The position numbers and the translations under genes are program-made. Below, piece by piece: positions 45,731 to 55,710 of a stretch of 64,000 bases of DNA; the first letter of the stretch is position 1, and every line of letters starts with the position of its first letter. The notes beneath the pieces were generated by a model, which was given only the letters and a program-made list of their open reading frames with translations, searched no databases and was not told the DNA's origin. The DNA is from Ascaphus truei (Eukaryota; Chordata; Amphibia; Anura; Ascaphidae): NCBI GenBank assembly GCA_036426205.1, contig CM071570.1, positions 145,973,339-146,037,338 of the forward strand, read 5' to 3'.

Positions 45731-45873
45731 TATGTGACCACCAAAAGGTACCCTGTCGCTTGTCTCTTTATGTCTGTAGAACACTTCTTAGTATTCTGGT
45801 GGCTTGTTATGATACATTCCAAGATACACTGTTTTTAAGTTAACCCTTTCTTGCTTTATCTATTGTAACATCG

Positions 45874-45902
45874 CTGGAATAAGAGATCAGAGTATCTCGA
45901 AA
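45874..45902 (+). ncRNA. Hammerhead-like core in right Penelope terminal repeat
   Basis: Plus strand CTGGAATA, then stem II GAGAU/AUCUC with loop CAGAGU and GAAAGC. It is the inverted partner of 44178-44204. Confidence 0.5.
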
Positions 45903-46033
45903 GCTCGCACAAATAAAAGCATTTCGTTAGCCACAGAACGGTATCGTCTATTCATTTTTTATTATTAAGCTCAGCTAACACGGTACAGATACCTCTACAT
46001 ACATATACATGTATACCTATATAGATATATATC

Positions 46034-47115
46034 AACCCCGTTATAGCGCGATTCGCTACAACACGGATCCGCTTATAACGCGGTGAGTGTGTCTCCCGGT
46101 TCAATTTTTTTTTTCATTTAAAAAAATGTTTATTATTTTGCAAACTTTAATCTTCCTTTCTCGCTCTCTCCCCATTTTAAATATAACCACAATCCCTCTC
46201 TCCCCATTTTAAATATAACCACGATCCTATTGTGTGTAGCCAAAAAAAACGCCTGTGTATGGCATTAGAATAATTTTTGTGTATACCTTCAGGTATCAGA
46301 CCAGTCAGCAGAGCAGTCACACTGTGTACTCACACACCACAACCTGGACACAGACCTCACATATCCCTCCCTCCTCTATCTTAATATAACATGTCGGCTC
46401 AGAGACCCACTCCAGCACAGTCACTAAGCGCCCAGCCGGTGCAGCCTTCCCCCTTCACAACACCACTTACTGTGGTGATCCCCTCTCAGCCATATCACAC
46501 TTCCCGTCAAGCAGCTGCGGATGACGTCACATCCGCCCCTCCTGATTGCAAGACTGGTATACCCGCTCCTGGCTTCGAACTCACACTTTGTACACTTTGC
46601 CACAACCGACCACTGCCTGTTGCTAGGCACTGTGAAGTAACACGAATAGCAAGATTATGATTGGCAAAGAGCAGCTTCGTCGGTAGAGTGGCCCTTATGG
46701 GGAAGCAGGAAGCTTGGAGCCGTTACATTGGCACAAGAGGTAGGCTGAGAGCTGATGACATATGGCGCTGGAAGCGAAGGGGTTAAACAGCGTGTCAGAG
46801 CACCCAAAGGTTAACTCTTTAAAGTTGCCACACACACACACAAACTGGCTCTCGCGCTAAACTAAACGGAAGTTGACAGCTGAAGTGGAGAGATAGCTGC
46901 CAGATGCCAAGCAGATGACGAGAGATGCTAGGTGGGTAAATCCTGCGTTGGGTTTCCGCTGCGCCACCGGGTCTGAGAACGCTTGGAGAGTGATCCCAGC
47001 ACTCCCCCTCTGGCGGACGCAGAACCCCTGAATGCGGCGGCCATTTTTTAATCACGGTCCCAGTTATAACGCGGTCTCATTCTGTGGCCCCCGAGCACTG
47101 CGTTATAACGGGGTT
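46034..47115. mobile_element. pogo-like non-autonomous element with AACCCCGTTATA termini
   Basis: Left AACCCCGTTATAGCGCG and right CGTTATAACGGGGTT. Subterminal repeats of the same motif (CTTATAACGCGGTG at 46071, CAGTTATAACGCGGTC at 47061) recur inside each end. The right 90 bp match 12590-12682. No transposase. The interior frames (46391-46660 and others) are not supported as genes. Confidence 0.75.
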
Positions 47116-47146
47116 CAGATAGATGATATACATCTATATACATATC

Positions 47147-47154
<8 letters not shown>

Positions 47155-47209
<55 letters not shown>
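47155..47209. repeat. (CA)n microsatellite
   Basis: About 54 bp of CA, immediately after the pogo-like element. Confidence 0.95.
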
Positions 47210-47211
<2 letters not shown>

Positions 47212-47388
47212 TTTTCACTTACATTCTATATACCTCTCTATTCAAAATGCAGTCGGTAGCCATTTACAATATTGATGCTGCAGTAGGCATCCAAGAGATT
47301 CTGCTTGAGATTTCTTATCAACAGAAGCTTGTATTAATAGTTTATTGAACCACACGTCTCCACAGCAGGGCTCTATTTCACTGTTCAT

Positions 47389-47690
47389 TTAATTTTTTTT
47401 CACTTCCCTCTGTTGGTGAGCTCCATTGGGAATGGACATCATAACTTGAATATAGAGGGGATACAATTTCTCACTCTGCCACTCATCAGCATTGTAATAC
47501 AGCAACACCTGACTGCAAATTACATTTGGATACATTTGTTTCAAATACTCTGACGAGGTAGTTTTTTGTTGAAATGCCTCAAACTGTTTTTTCCAAATGT
47601 ACCTTGTAGACAAATACAATCTCGTAAATGATGATTGAAATGGATCGATGTAAACGGTGCAATTAGTGAACAGGGCTTTAGTTATGAGAG
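47389..47690 (-). CDS. Unrecognised ORF remnant
   Basis: A minus-strand frame stays open for about 100 codons from about 47690 to a TAA near 47389, with balanced amino-acid use: YIDPFQSSFTRLYLSTRY, EYLKQMYPNVICSQVLLYY and WQSEKLYPLYIQVMMSIP. It is not low-complexity, unlike most long frames here. I do not recognise it. It might be part of a DNA transposon or a processed pseudogene. No splice sites or neighbours clarify it. Confidence 0.25.
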
Positions 47691-47699
47691 TTTGGTATA

Positions 47700-49640
47700 G
47701 ACAACTAGGGACAGCATAGAATTATAGACAAAGAGTAAATCTTGTGTACAAAACAAATAGAGCGCAGATATAAGAAGGTACAGAGAGAAGTGTCAAGCCT
47801 TGAAGGAAAACAGAAACGTCCTATAAACTACCTAAAATGTATTGTGACACATGAACAAGGATGTACACCTGCAGTATGTGGGAATACTATTGGGCTTATT
47901 CTTCATCAGCTAAAAGCAGCCAATCGGGCTGTTTTCGCTCTGTCACAAATGATGGAACAGGAACCCCCTGGGGTACTCAAGATACATACCAGTGAAGTTA
48001 CCGGGTTTAAATCTCCTTCAGGGGAAACAAAATGCCTGCCACATATTGGGCCAATAGGAAGCTGCAACATCGGTTGTGGCATCCTAATGTACGGCAACTT
48101 CAATCTTTAAAAAACAGGCACATCAAAAATAAATATCTCAGGAAATAGGGAAGATGAAAATAGTTCAGCTCTGGAAATGGAGGTTAGTTAGGGTGGATAG
48201 CTCTTTTAACAAGCTTAGTCCGTTTGACAAAGAACATTGCAACATTTTAATGTAGGAGTGTTTTCCATTGCATTTAAAAACAAAGAATTGTGCAACCCAC
48301 AAAATCGCCGAAAATCAGCTGAGAAGCTGTTCCTTTGATCTGTTGGTTTACAGTTCAGTCCTTTGGTGAAAAATGTTCCTAAATCCCATTTTAACATGTC
48401 ATTTCTTTATCCCAGAAAAAATGTTTTAGGACACAAAGGAGATTAATGTTGTAGCGCAAAGAAAATATTAAAAGAAAACAGAAATGTTACTTATATGGCA
48501 GTGTTCTGGAACCTTTAAACATTGGGAAAAATGCTGAAGGGTGATTTACTGGAGTGTGCTCCCAGTTAGCTCACTCTTTTGGCTGATGTTATTTCCATGA
48601 GAAATACAGCTTTCAATGTTAACCAACTGATTGGTATTGAATACAGAGATTTGAAAGGTTGTGTCAGTATTGCCTAGATTTAAATCCCATAGATGGACTG
48701 AATCTACGGATCCCTGGTCTTACTTTTACCCTGGTTTTAAAGAATTGTTTAATATACTTTTGGTTTACAATCTGATCCTGAAAGAAGATGCCTAGTGCTG
48801 CCACTTAGACCTTAAGAGTGACAGGCCCTCATGCAGGAAAATGAAGATGGTCGGAATCCATGCCAATTGATGTTACTGGCTTTCTAGTCTTGGTCAGTGT
48901 GTCAGATTTTCTACTCAAGTATCATGGTCTTCTTAGGATCTCCCTTTCAGTCTCCAAACTGTAAGGTGCAACATTTGTAAGTTTGAATGATTGATCGAGC
49001 ACTGCTTTAGAAGACCCAGGAAGATTGGAAGCAGTCAGGGTAAGTCCACTGACATTTCTTTTAGTTCTGTGAACCTGGATCTCTTTGGCCATTCTAGGGC
49101 TATGAATGTCATTTATACCCTCAGCTTTGATTTTCTGCAACGTTCTCTAAAATCAGAAGAAATTGGTGAAAAGACAGACCATCTACTGCTGTCTGGAGAA
49201 GAAGAAATGGCATGAGGTACATTACTGGTTAACCCCATCTGCGAACAATGTGTTTGAAAATCTCCTGATTTAGAGACCACTCTCCTGGGTCGATCATATT
49301 TCAGCTTAAGAAATTGCTTGGCCATTCTGGTGACCGGCTTAATAAATTGCTGTGGTTTCTGGAATATGGAGTTCTGCCCAGCTGAAAATGTTGGTGACTT
49401 CTCTTTTTGTTTGTGCCTGGTGGTTTATGTAGTTAACTCCTGCAATATTGTCAGAGTGTATTTGGGGTCATATGACCCTGCACATGATGAGAAGGCCAAA
49501 AGAGCTTTGAAGATCTCTCCCTCTTTCTCTCATATAATTGGAAAATATTGTATTTTCCTATTAATTATATGTATTTTCATATTTTTACATGTTATATCAG
49601 GTTCTTATTACATTTAAAATTTTAATAAAATTGTCTGCCA
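47700..49640. other. Unassigned DNA
   Basis: A 122-codon plus frame (47742-48110) and several 60-74 codon frames have no recognisable motifs. No repeat ends identified. Confidence 0.35.
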
Positions 49641-49743
49641 AAAAACTGGAACACCTGAGGAAAGGCATGAATAAAATTTGCATAGCCAATTATGGCTTAG
49701 CATTGCCTACTTAGGACTTCCAGTTAGATCACATGACATACCC

Positions 49744-49772
49744 CAGATGAAGTCTTTCACAGACGAAATCGG
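49744..49772 (+). ncRNA. Hammerhead-ribozyme-like core
   Basis: CAGATGA (CUGAUGA with one change), A, stem II GUCU/AGAC with loop UUCAC, GAAA, then UCGG. About 300 bp downstream GCGCTTTATTTATATGATAA (50036) suggests the body and tail of a short hammerhead-headed repeat. Confidence 0.5.
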
Positions 49773-50200
49773 TAGGGTGAGGGTCTCTGAACAGATCTCC
49801 CGGTCTGTCTGAAGTAAGGACATTTTATTCTCCTGCCTGTGCTGCAAAACCTTATTCAAGGCTATTGGGACTGTGTAGTTCACTTTCAACCAAGGGAACT
49901 TCAGTGATTGTGAACACAGGGTGTAACCTGAGAGGAGTTCCTGACATCACCAGCCTCTCTGCTGCAGTCACAGAATGGATGTTATCCTTACATGCCTGTT
50001 TATTTTCAGCTACATTGTAAGTATCCACTTTTCTTGCGCTTTATTTATATGATAAAACTTACATCACCGTATTGGCATTTTTCTCTTTTATAGATCATAT
50101 CTCGTCCTGGCTTCTTATAAGGTTATTCTACGTATTTATCCTACAGATGTTAGATATTCAACCACCTGTTGTCTCTGATTTGCACCTTTTGTATTTTGAG

Positions 50201-50265
50201 ATATATATCTATATATATAGATGTATATATATAGATATATATCTATATAGATATACTGTATATCC
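50201..50265. repeat. TATA/GATA-rich microsatellite
   Basis: Mixed (TA) and GATATATATCTA units, partly self-complementary. Confidence 0.85.
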
Positions 50266-50269
50266 AGAA

Positions 50270-51870
50270 GGTTCATAGAAAGTACTGCTTCTGTTGCCCT
50301 CAATCTTAGACAAACGTTTCTTGGCAGTTTGCTCCCCATCCGAAAGTGCTTAAATCCATTGTTGGGAGTATCCAAATGACCGAGCCTAACAACCAACACT
50401 TTGCTAAAATGGCTTCTGATAACAACCATGTCACTGCCGAGTTTCTAGTAGTAGCAGTATTCTCTGGGATAGGACTTGATGGTTCTTGTTCCACCTGGAC
50501 AGAAGGTTGGCTTGAAACTTTAAGTGGAATAGAGCCCACGGTACTGTTTCCATATAGGTCATCAGCTTTCCCAAGAGAAACATGTACTGCTGTGATATAT
50601 GATGTTGTAGGCACATTTGCCTGCATAGATTCCTTATATGAGGCCCCTTTTCTGCAGGTAAGTACACCTTTACTGTTGCCATATTTAAGTGTATTCCCAA
50701 AAATCTGCGTGTCAGGGGTGGAGTCTGCTCTTTTTTAAGTTAATCTACCATCTGTGATGAGTCCACATGCAAATGACTGATATCGTGTATTTTGCGTTTT
50801 CTCTGGAATTGGCCCTTATCAAAATATAGTCACGATATGGGATCAAAAGTATTTGTTGCTTTCTGATGTGGTTGACAAGGACAAGGAACAAGGACAAAAG
50901 AGAGAGCTGTAAATTGATAGTCGATTTCAGATGCTGAACAGGAGAAATGTTTGGTCTACTGAAAGAATGGGTACACAAATGTTACCCAAGAGAATTGCTT
51001 TTGTCCAGGAATCACAAACTGTTTTTGAAGTAAGATATTTGCACCTAGATACACATTCCATTGAGATGCAAGAAGTGAGAGAATTGGCGAACAAAAGGTT
51101 TATGTAATTGACACCCTGATAATAAACATATGTTTATTATCAGGGACTTCAAAACAAGACTGGTGTTTCCTGAATTAACATTTAGACCCCAGGGGAAACA
51201 GCTGCCCACATAGGTTAAACTACGGGAATTGTTGACCTGCCCACCAGTTATTCCAATCCTATGATAGGTGAGGTATTCCTAGGAATACCCATCAACTTCA
51301 AAGAGAAACACACAATTTAGTTTGAGCATATTTTCTTAACCATTCAGAATCTCCAATATGTTCAGCTATGGGTTTAGAAACACATTTAAACCACAGACAG
51401 AGTATTGGTTAGTTATAGAGGAAAAGGAGGGAGAGAGCTCAGAGACCTATTGGAATTCCAATAGACATCAGTTAAGGTAATTATGATCACAATTCTTGTG
51501 CACTTGTAAATCTGTAAATATCTGTGTTTTATATCAATGGATTGTTAGGTAGGATGAACTGTATTGTATTGTTTTATTAGGCCTGTAATAAGTACAAACC
51601 TTATAAGGAAGTATAATTAGTACAACCGTGTAATTGTTATATTTTGTACCTGTTCTAATAATTTTCTGTTTATTTGATTGAAGCCTCTCTATCGTGTCAA
51701 TACCTCTCCACCAGAGTATAAGCGTCTGGCATATCAAAAAAATGTTGTTTACTTGTTTTCTTTGCAATTATTTTAGAATACTGTACACAGTACTGCATGT
51801 CATGTATTTGTTTTGACTTATTTTTGGGCCTAACAAATTATTCTCTTTTCCTTTAAACTGTAGGACGGCA
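50270..51870. other. Unassigned DNA upstream of the Tc1 transposase
   Basis: No gene recognised. Contains the 32-base perfect palindrome at 51114-51145. Part may be the 5' half of the Tc1 element, whose termini I could not fix. Confidence 0.4.
51114..51145. repeat. Perfect 32-base palindrome
   Basis: CCCTGATAATAAACAT followed without spacer by its exact reverse complement. Confidence 0.97.
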
Positions 51871-52022
51871 ATGCGTCTGGTGGACGAAATCAGTTAGTCC
51901 AATGATGAGCGCTGTGCAGCAAGTGTCAAGACTGTTCTAGAGAACAGTCACAATATCACAGCATCTGAGAGCAGCATCAGGGTGATGAGAAGCCACATGG
52001 AATGGAAATATGGACGTGTCAA

Positions 52023-52217
52023 GTAAGTGTCTTACTGTAATAAAGTATAGTATAATGCGGAGTATGCAAAGTGACAGAACAGTGTGAAAGAACAGGGTGG
52101 ATACTGTAATTACTGTGCCTTAGTCAGGACAGTACAGATAAATTGTTGTACTATACACTACTGTACTGTAGGTTAAGTGTAGTTTTACTGTACGTGTAAA
52201 ATTCTTTGTCTTAGCAG
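52023..52217 (+). other. Transposase intron 1 (195 bp)
   Basis: Donor AA|GTAAGTG, acceptor CTTAGCAG|A. Rich in TACTGTACTG-type motifs. Splicing restores VKAYPKIM. Confidence 0.65.
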
Positions 52218-52471
52218 AGCGTATCCAAAGATAATGGATGACAACAAGGTAAAAAGAGTGGACCAAGCACGGGCATGGATCGAAAGTGGCGAGACTTTTC
52301 AGGATGTCATCTTTTCTGACGAGACAACTGTAACTCTTGAGAGATTTACCACTTTTGCATTCCACAAAAAAGGACACCTATCTCTGAAGCTGTGTCCCAA
52401 GCACCCAGTGAAGATGCATGTGTGGGGTGCGATCTCTAGACATGTACCAGGATGCTTCATCATATTTGAGG

Positions 52472-52584
52472 GTATAATAGTGTACAAAGTCGCATGCTGC
52501 AGCCTTATGCACTGTACAGTACAACAGTAGTGTATTCTGTACCCTAATGTTCAGTATTAACAATTTTTTCTTCTCTTGTTCCAG
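52472..52584 (+). other. Transposase intron 2 (113 bp)
   Basis: Donor GAGG|GTATAATA, acceptor TCTTGTTCCAG|GAATC after a T-rich tract. Splicing restores FEGIMDKVFF. Confidence 0.7.
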
Positions 52585-52771
52585 GAATCATGGACAAGGT
52601 ATTTTTCCAAAAGCAAATAGTCAGTCACCCTTATTGTTGAATACAATAGGCATGATTTCCCATCTGGTGGTCACTGGTTCTTCCAGGACAATGACACTAA
52701 ACATACCGCCTCTACTAACTACCTTCCTATATTCTTGCGGGTGGTATCAACTGGGTTATGACGCCACCGGA

Positions 52772-52861
52772 GTAAGTGCTCCAGTGTACATTAACTTTTT
52801 CTCATTGTTTTAAACTGTATCTGTTCAACTAATCCGCCATTTTTTCCCCCTCCCATTCCAG
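52772..52861 (+). other. Transposase intron 3 (90 bp)
   Basis: Donor GGA|GTAAGTG, acceptor CCCATTCCAG|ATCACC after a long pyrimidine tract. Splicing restores TPPESPALNPI. Confidence 0.7.
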
Positions 52862-53057
52862 ATCACCAGCTTTGAACCCCATCTAACTTTATGGCATCAG
52901 CTGAAGGATCACATAAGAAAAGTTGTTAAAAAGTCCAAAAAAGGAATAATGAGTTTCTGGAACTACGACTGTACAAAAAAAAACAACAAATACAGACAAT
53001 ATTAGCTGCTTTTTGCCCGTCCTTTTAGAGCGTAATGGGAATGCCACCGGCATGTAG

Positions 53058-54380
53058 TAAAGTACAGTACTGTGCTGTAGTAAGGTAAGTATAGTTACAG
53101 TAAGTATAGTACAGGCAAGTATGGAATGGACAATAACCGGATTAAATGTTAGCCTTCTATAAAAGGTAATTGAACATTAACCATTTTATGTCTGCGCTTA
53201 CTCTCCATTTTATATATACAAAACTATATGTATAGTATTTGTATTAGATGTGTGTATTACCTATTTTATTTAAAAATTCATTATAGTTTAATGTACGCCA
53301 AGTTATACTGTAGTTTATTCTTTTGTATGGCTTTCAGTAGTGTTAACCAGTCAAGGCTTTCAATTCACTAATCCTGCAGCCATTTTTTTTTCCTTTCACA
53401 GATGCAACACTTCTGGATGGTGGGGGGGAGGATGGGGGGATATGTCCAAACTAGTTGTATTGTGTGCATAATAACTGTCAATATTTTGTCCTAATCCCCC
53501 CCCCCACCCTCTCTCAATTACACTGTTTACACTGACTGAGGTGACTCGGCTAAACCCCTGGCACAGCAAAATCCCATGTAATTAAAAAGCAGATTAGCCA
53601 AAACCTATAACATTAGTACAGATGTGTCTTTGCATGTTGATGTCCTATTGAGAGTGTGGGGGGGTGGGGAAGTAAATTTTCAGCCAAAAACAAAAAGGCA
53701 CTTTTTTGGTACTTGTTTAAGGTACCAAGGCCTGGGGCAGTGGAGGTGTTGATAAGGATCTGAATGCCTTTTGTTCAGCTTACTGAGGGAGGAGTGGGGG
53801 AGGGTGCAACTCTGTAAATTGTTTCATCTTGTGTAATTCTGTGTTGACTGTGCAGGATTACACTTGAAAGAAATAATGTCACTCTGTGTGAATGTCCTGG
53901 ATCGGCCTGGGGAGGTTTGATAACCAGTCGAAAGCGTTGTCCTTGGCTTTGTGTGTCTTACAGTACCACACGGATGATCGTGAAGGATTAGAAAACAACT
54001 GTTTGCAAATGTAGTTATTTTCAAAATCTTAAAATATCTTAAATTTGTTTAAAAAAAAATAAACAAACAAAAAAAAAAGCATCCCTTAATGTTTTCCATT
54101 AAGCATGAAGTGGAATAAAATCAATCAACATCTCCGTGTGAAATTTTATTACAGGTTATGAATCACAGTGCATAGTGTGCTGTTCAAAATACTGTAGCGT
54201 GGCAAAGTTTTAAAAGCGTGAAGCTAGAAATACTAACTGTATAAAAGTAAAAAAAGAAAATGTTTTTAAAAAGCGATATTCGATTTCCATAGAACTTTAT
54301 CCTTATCTTTTGAAGCTCGATTTCAAAGTTTCGTTTATGGGGGGGAGGAATTAAAAAACTATGCTATAAATTCCGGTAGT
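53058..54380. other. Unassigned DNA
   Basis: No gene recognised. Short G and C runs near 53420-53510. The first hundred bases may be the Tc1 3' flank. Confidence 0.4.
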
Positions 54381-54715
54381 TCCCATCAAGTCACACTCAA
54401 GTGCGCATGTGTAAAGTACAAGCATTGTCATCACGTGACCCGCAGCCTCATTTGACGTGTCGTAGCCATGGACACGCGTGACACCGGCAGAGTCGAGGTA
54501 AGTTTACAATTGCAGAGGCCTCACGCGATCCCCCGGCATTTTATTTAAATGCCTTGGGGACGAGCGCGGGGCCTCTGCAACCGCCCCCTCGGAAAAATCC
54601 AGCACCACACTTTGCGCGCCGGGTCATGTGATGTTACGTTACCACGACGACGCATTGCTGGAAGGGAAGGTACTATAAGTTGATTACAAAAGTTTCGCAT
54701 GATGACCCGGGATTT
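54381..54715. repeat. CpG-rich foldback repeat
   Basis: Nested hairpin: TGCAGAGGCC (54511-54520) pairs with GGCCTCTGCA (54570-54579), and inside it CCCCGGCATT pairs with AATGCCTTGGGG. Surrounding CpG-rich sequence (CACGTGACC, TTGCGCGCCGGGTCATGTGA) has MITE texture. Outer ends not fixed. Confidence 0.55.
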
Positions 54716-55005
54716 AATTTAAAATGCCTGGAGGGACCCAGGGGAATGAAAGAAAATACTGTATAGTACATTATATTTACCTTCATTATAAACTTTGCCA
54801 ACAGGTTGGAGATTAGCCAATGTCAGAGGTGCACTGTGCGCACAAGCTGGGGTCACTGATGTAGTCTGCATTAAATTTATCTTCATTATATACATTGCCA
54901 ACCGGGTGGAGATGACCCAATGTCAGGGGGTGTACAGCATTGTGCGTAACAGCCGGGCTCATTCATGAAATCAGCATCATAGTTGACAGGCGCCTGCTGA
55001 AGCTG

Positions 55006-55040
55006 GTAATCAGGTAATCAGGTAATCAGGTAATCAGGTG
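55006..55040. repeat. (GGTAATCA)n short tandem repeat
   Basis: Four to five perfect 8-base units. Confidence 0.9.
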
Positions 55041-55710
55041 GGGCCAGGTGCTAAGGATTGCTGCTCACCAGGTTTTCAGTCACAGTCGGTCCGTTATTGC
55101 AATAGTATTGGAAAGCCAGTTTGGGTCGAGAAGTACGAATCTTAAATGGATGAACCCCGACCTTTCTTCTTTTGCTGTCGACATGCGCAAACATGCCGGC
55201 AAAAGCTGGGAGCACACACCAATATCCACTTGTACAGGTTTCTCCCAGAGGAGGGGCTGTGCGAAAAAAGCCATCCTCATTAGTTAATGTTTGCCTTATC
55301 GAATGCTTCCAGCCATGTTGGTTAAGGGGAAAATTTGAAGAATTCATAGTTTTCAATCAATCATATAGTCGTAAATCTCTTCTAAAGTCGCCTTCTTATC
55401 TGTTCCAGCATTAATTGTAGAAAATATGAGAAATGCGTAACTACATTGTGGTTTGGTAAAGGACTTGACGTGACATGATGCAAGTGCAGGGATAACAATG
55501 TACTGTAGAATAACGGAACAAGCCTTGTGTATACTGTGGAGATTGTAATTATGACACGCCCAAATTTGATAACGTCTTCAGCGAACAAGGTCATTTATCT
55601 AGTTTTTAAACACCTGCAAATTCAATACACAGAGCTCATTGGTAGCCCTGTGCAAAGGGATTCACTTTTACCATCTGGCAGTAACATGTAGAACTGACAA
55701 CAAATAAATC

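Larger units (their letters stand above)
44119..45960 (-). mobile_element. Penelope-like element with inverted terminal repeats (copy A)
   Basis: A minus-strand coding remnant is flanked by ~150-bp inverted repeats: 44119-44269 and 45811-45960 share, after reversal, GATACATTCC, GAAAGCTTGCACAAATAAAA and GCCACAGAACGGTAT. Such terminal repeats are typical of Penelope-like elements, which carry hammerhead motifs in them. Both repeats here contain a hammerhead-like core. The 3' UTR side (44340-44400) has a GT microsatellite. The copy lacks the 5' two thirds of the RT. Confidence 0.88.
51871..53057 (+). pseudogene. Tc1/mariner transposase in four exons, inactivated
   Basis: Exons 51871-52022, 52218-52471, 52585-52771 and 52862-53057 join with GT-AG introns and preserve frame at all three junctions (VK|AYPKI, FEG|IMDKV, TPPE|SPALNPI). 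Domains: N-terminal helix-turn-helix region (SNDERCAASVKTVLENSH), then DDE motifs VIFSDETTVTLERF (first Asp), HVWGAISRHVPGCFIIFEGI, HWFFQDNDTKHTA (second Asp), SPALNPI then LWHQLKDHIRKVVKKSKK (third acidic position damaged) and the typical ending LERNGNATGM with a TAG stop. Damage: an in-frame TAG at 51895-51897, frameshifts in exons 3 and 4, and Ala for Asp in SPDLNPI. It cuts and pastes at TA sites when intact. The family is known from fish and invertebrates. Confidence 0.85.

Noticed and set aside
46391..46660. 89-codon ORF
   Set aside because: Lies inside a non-autonomous pogo-like element. No motif, and the opposite strand is also open.
52234..52530. Single-exon 98-codon gene
   Set aside because: It is exon 2 of the spliced transposase read through into intron 2.
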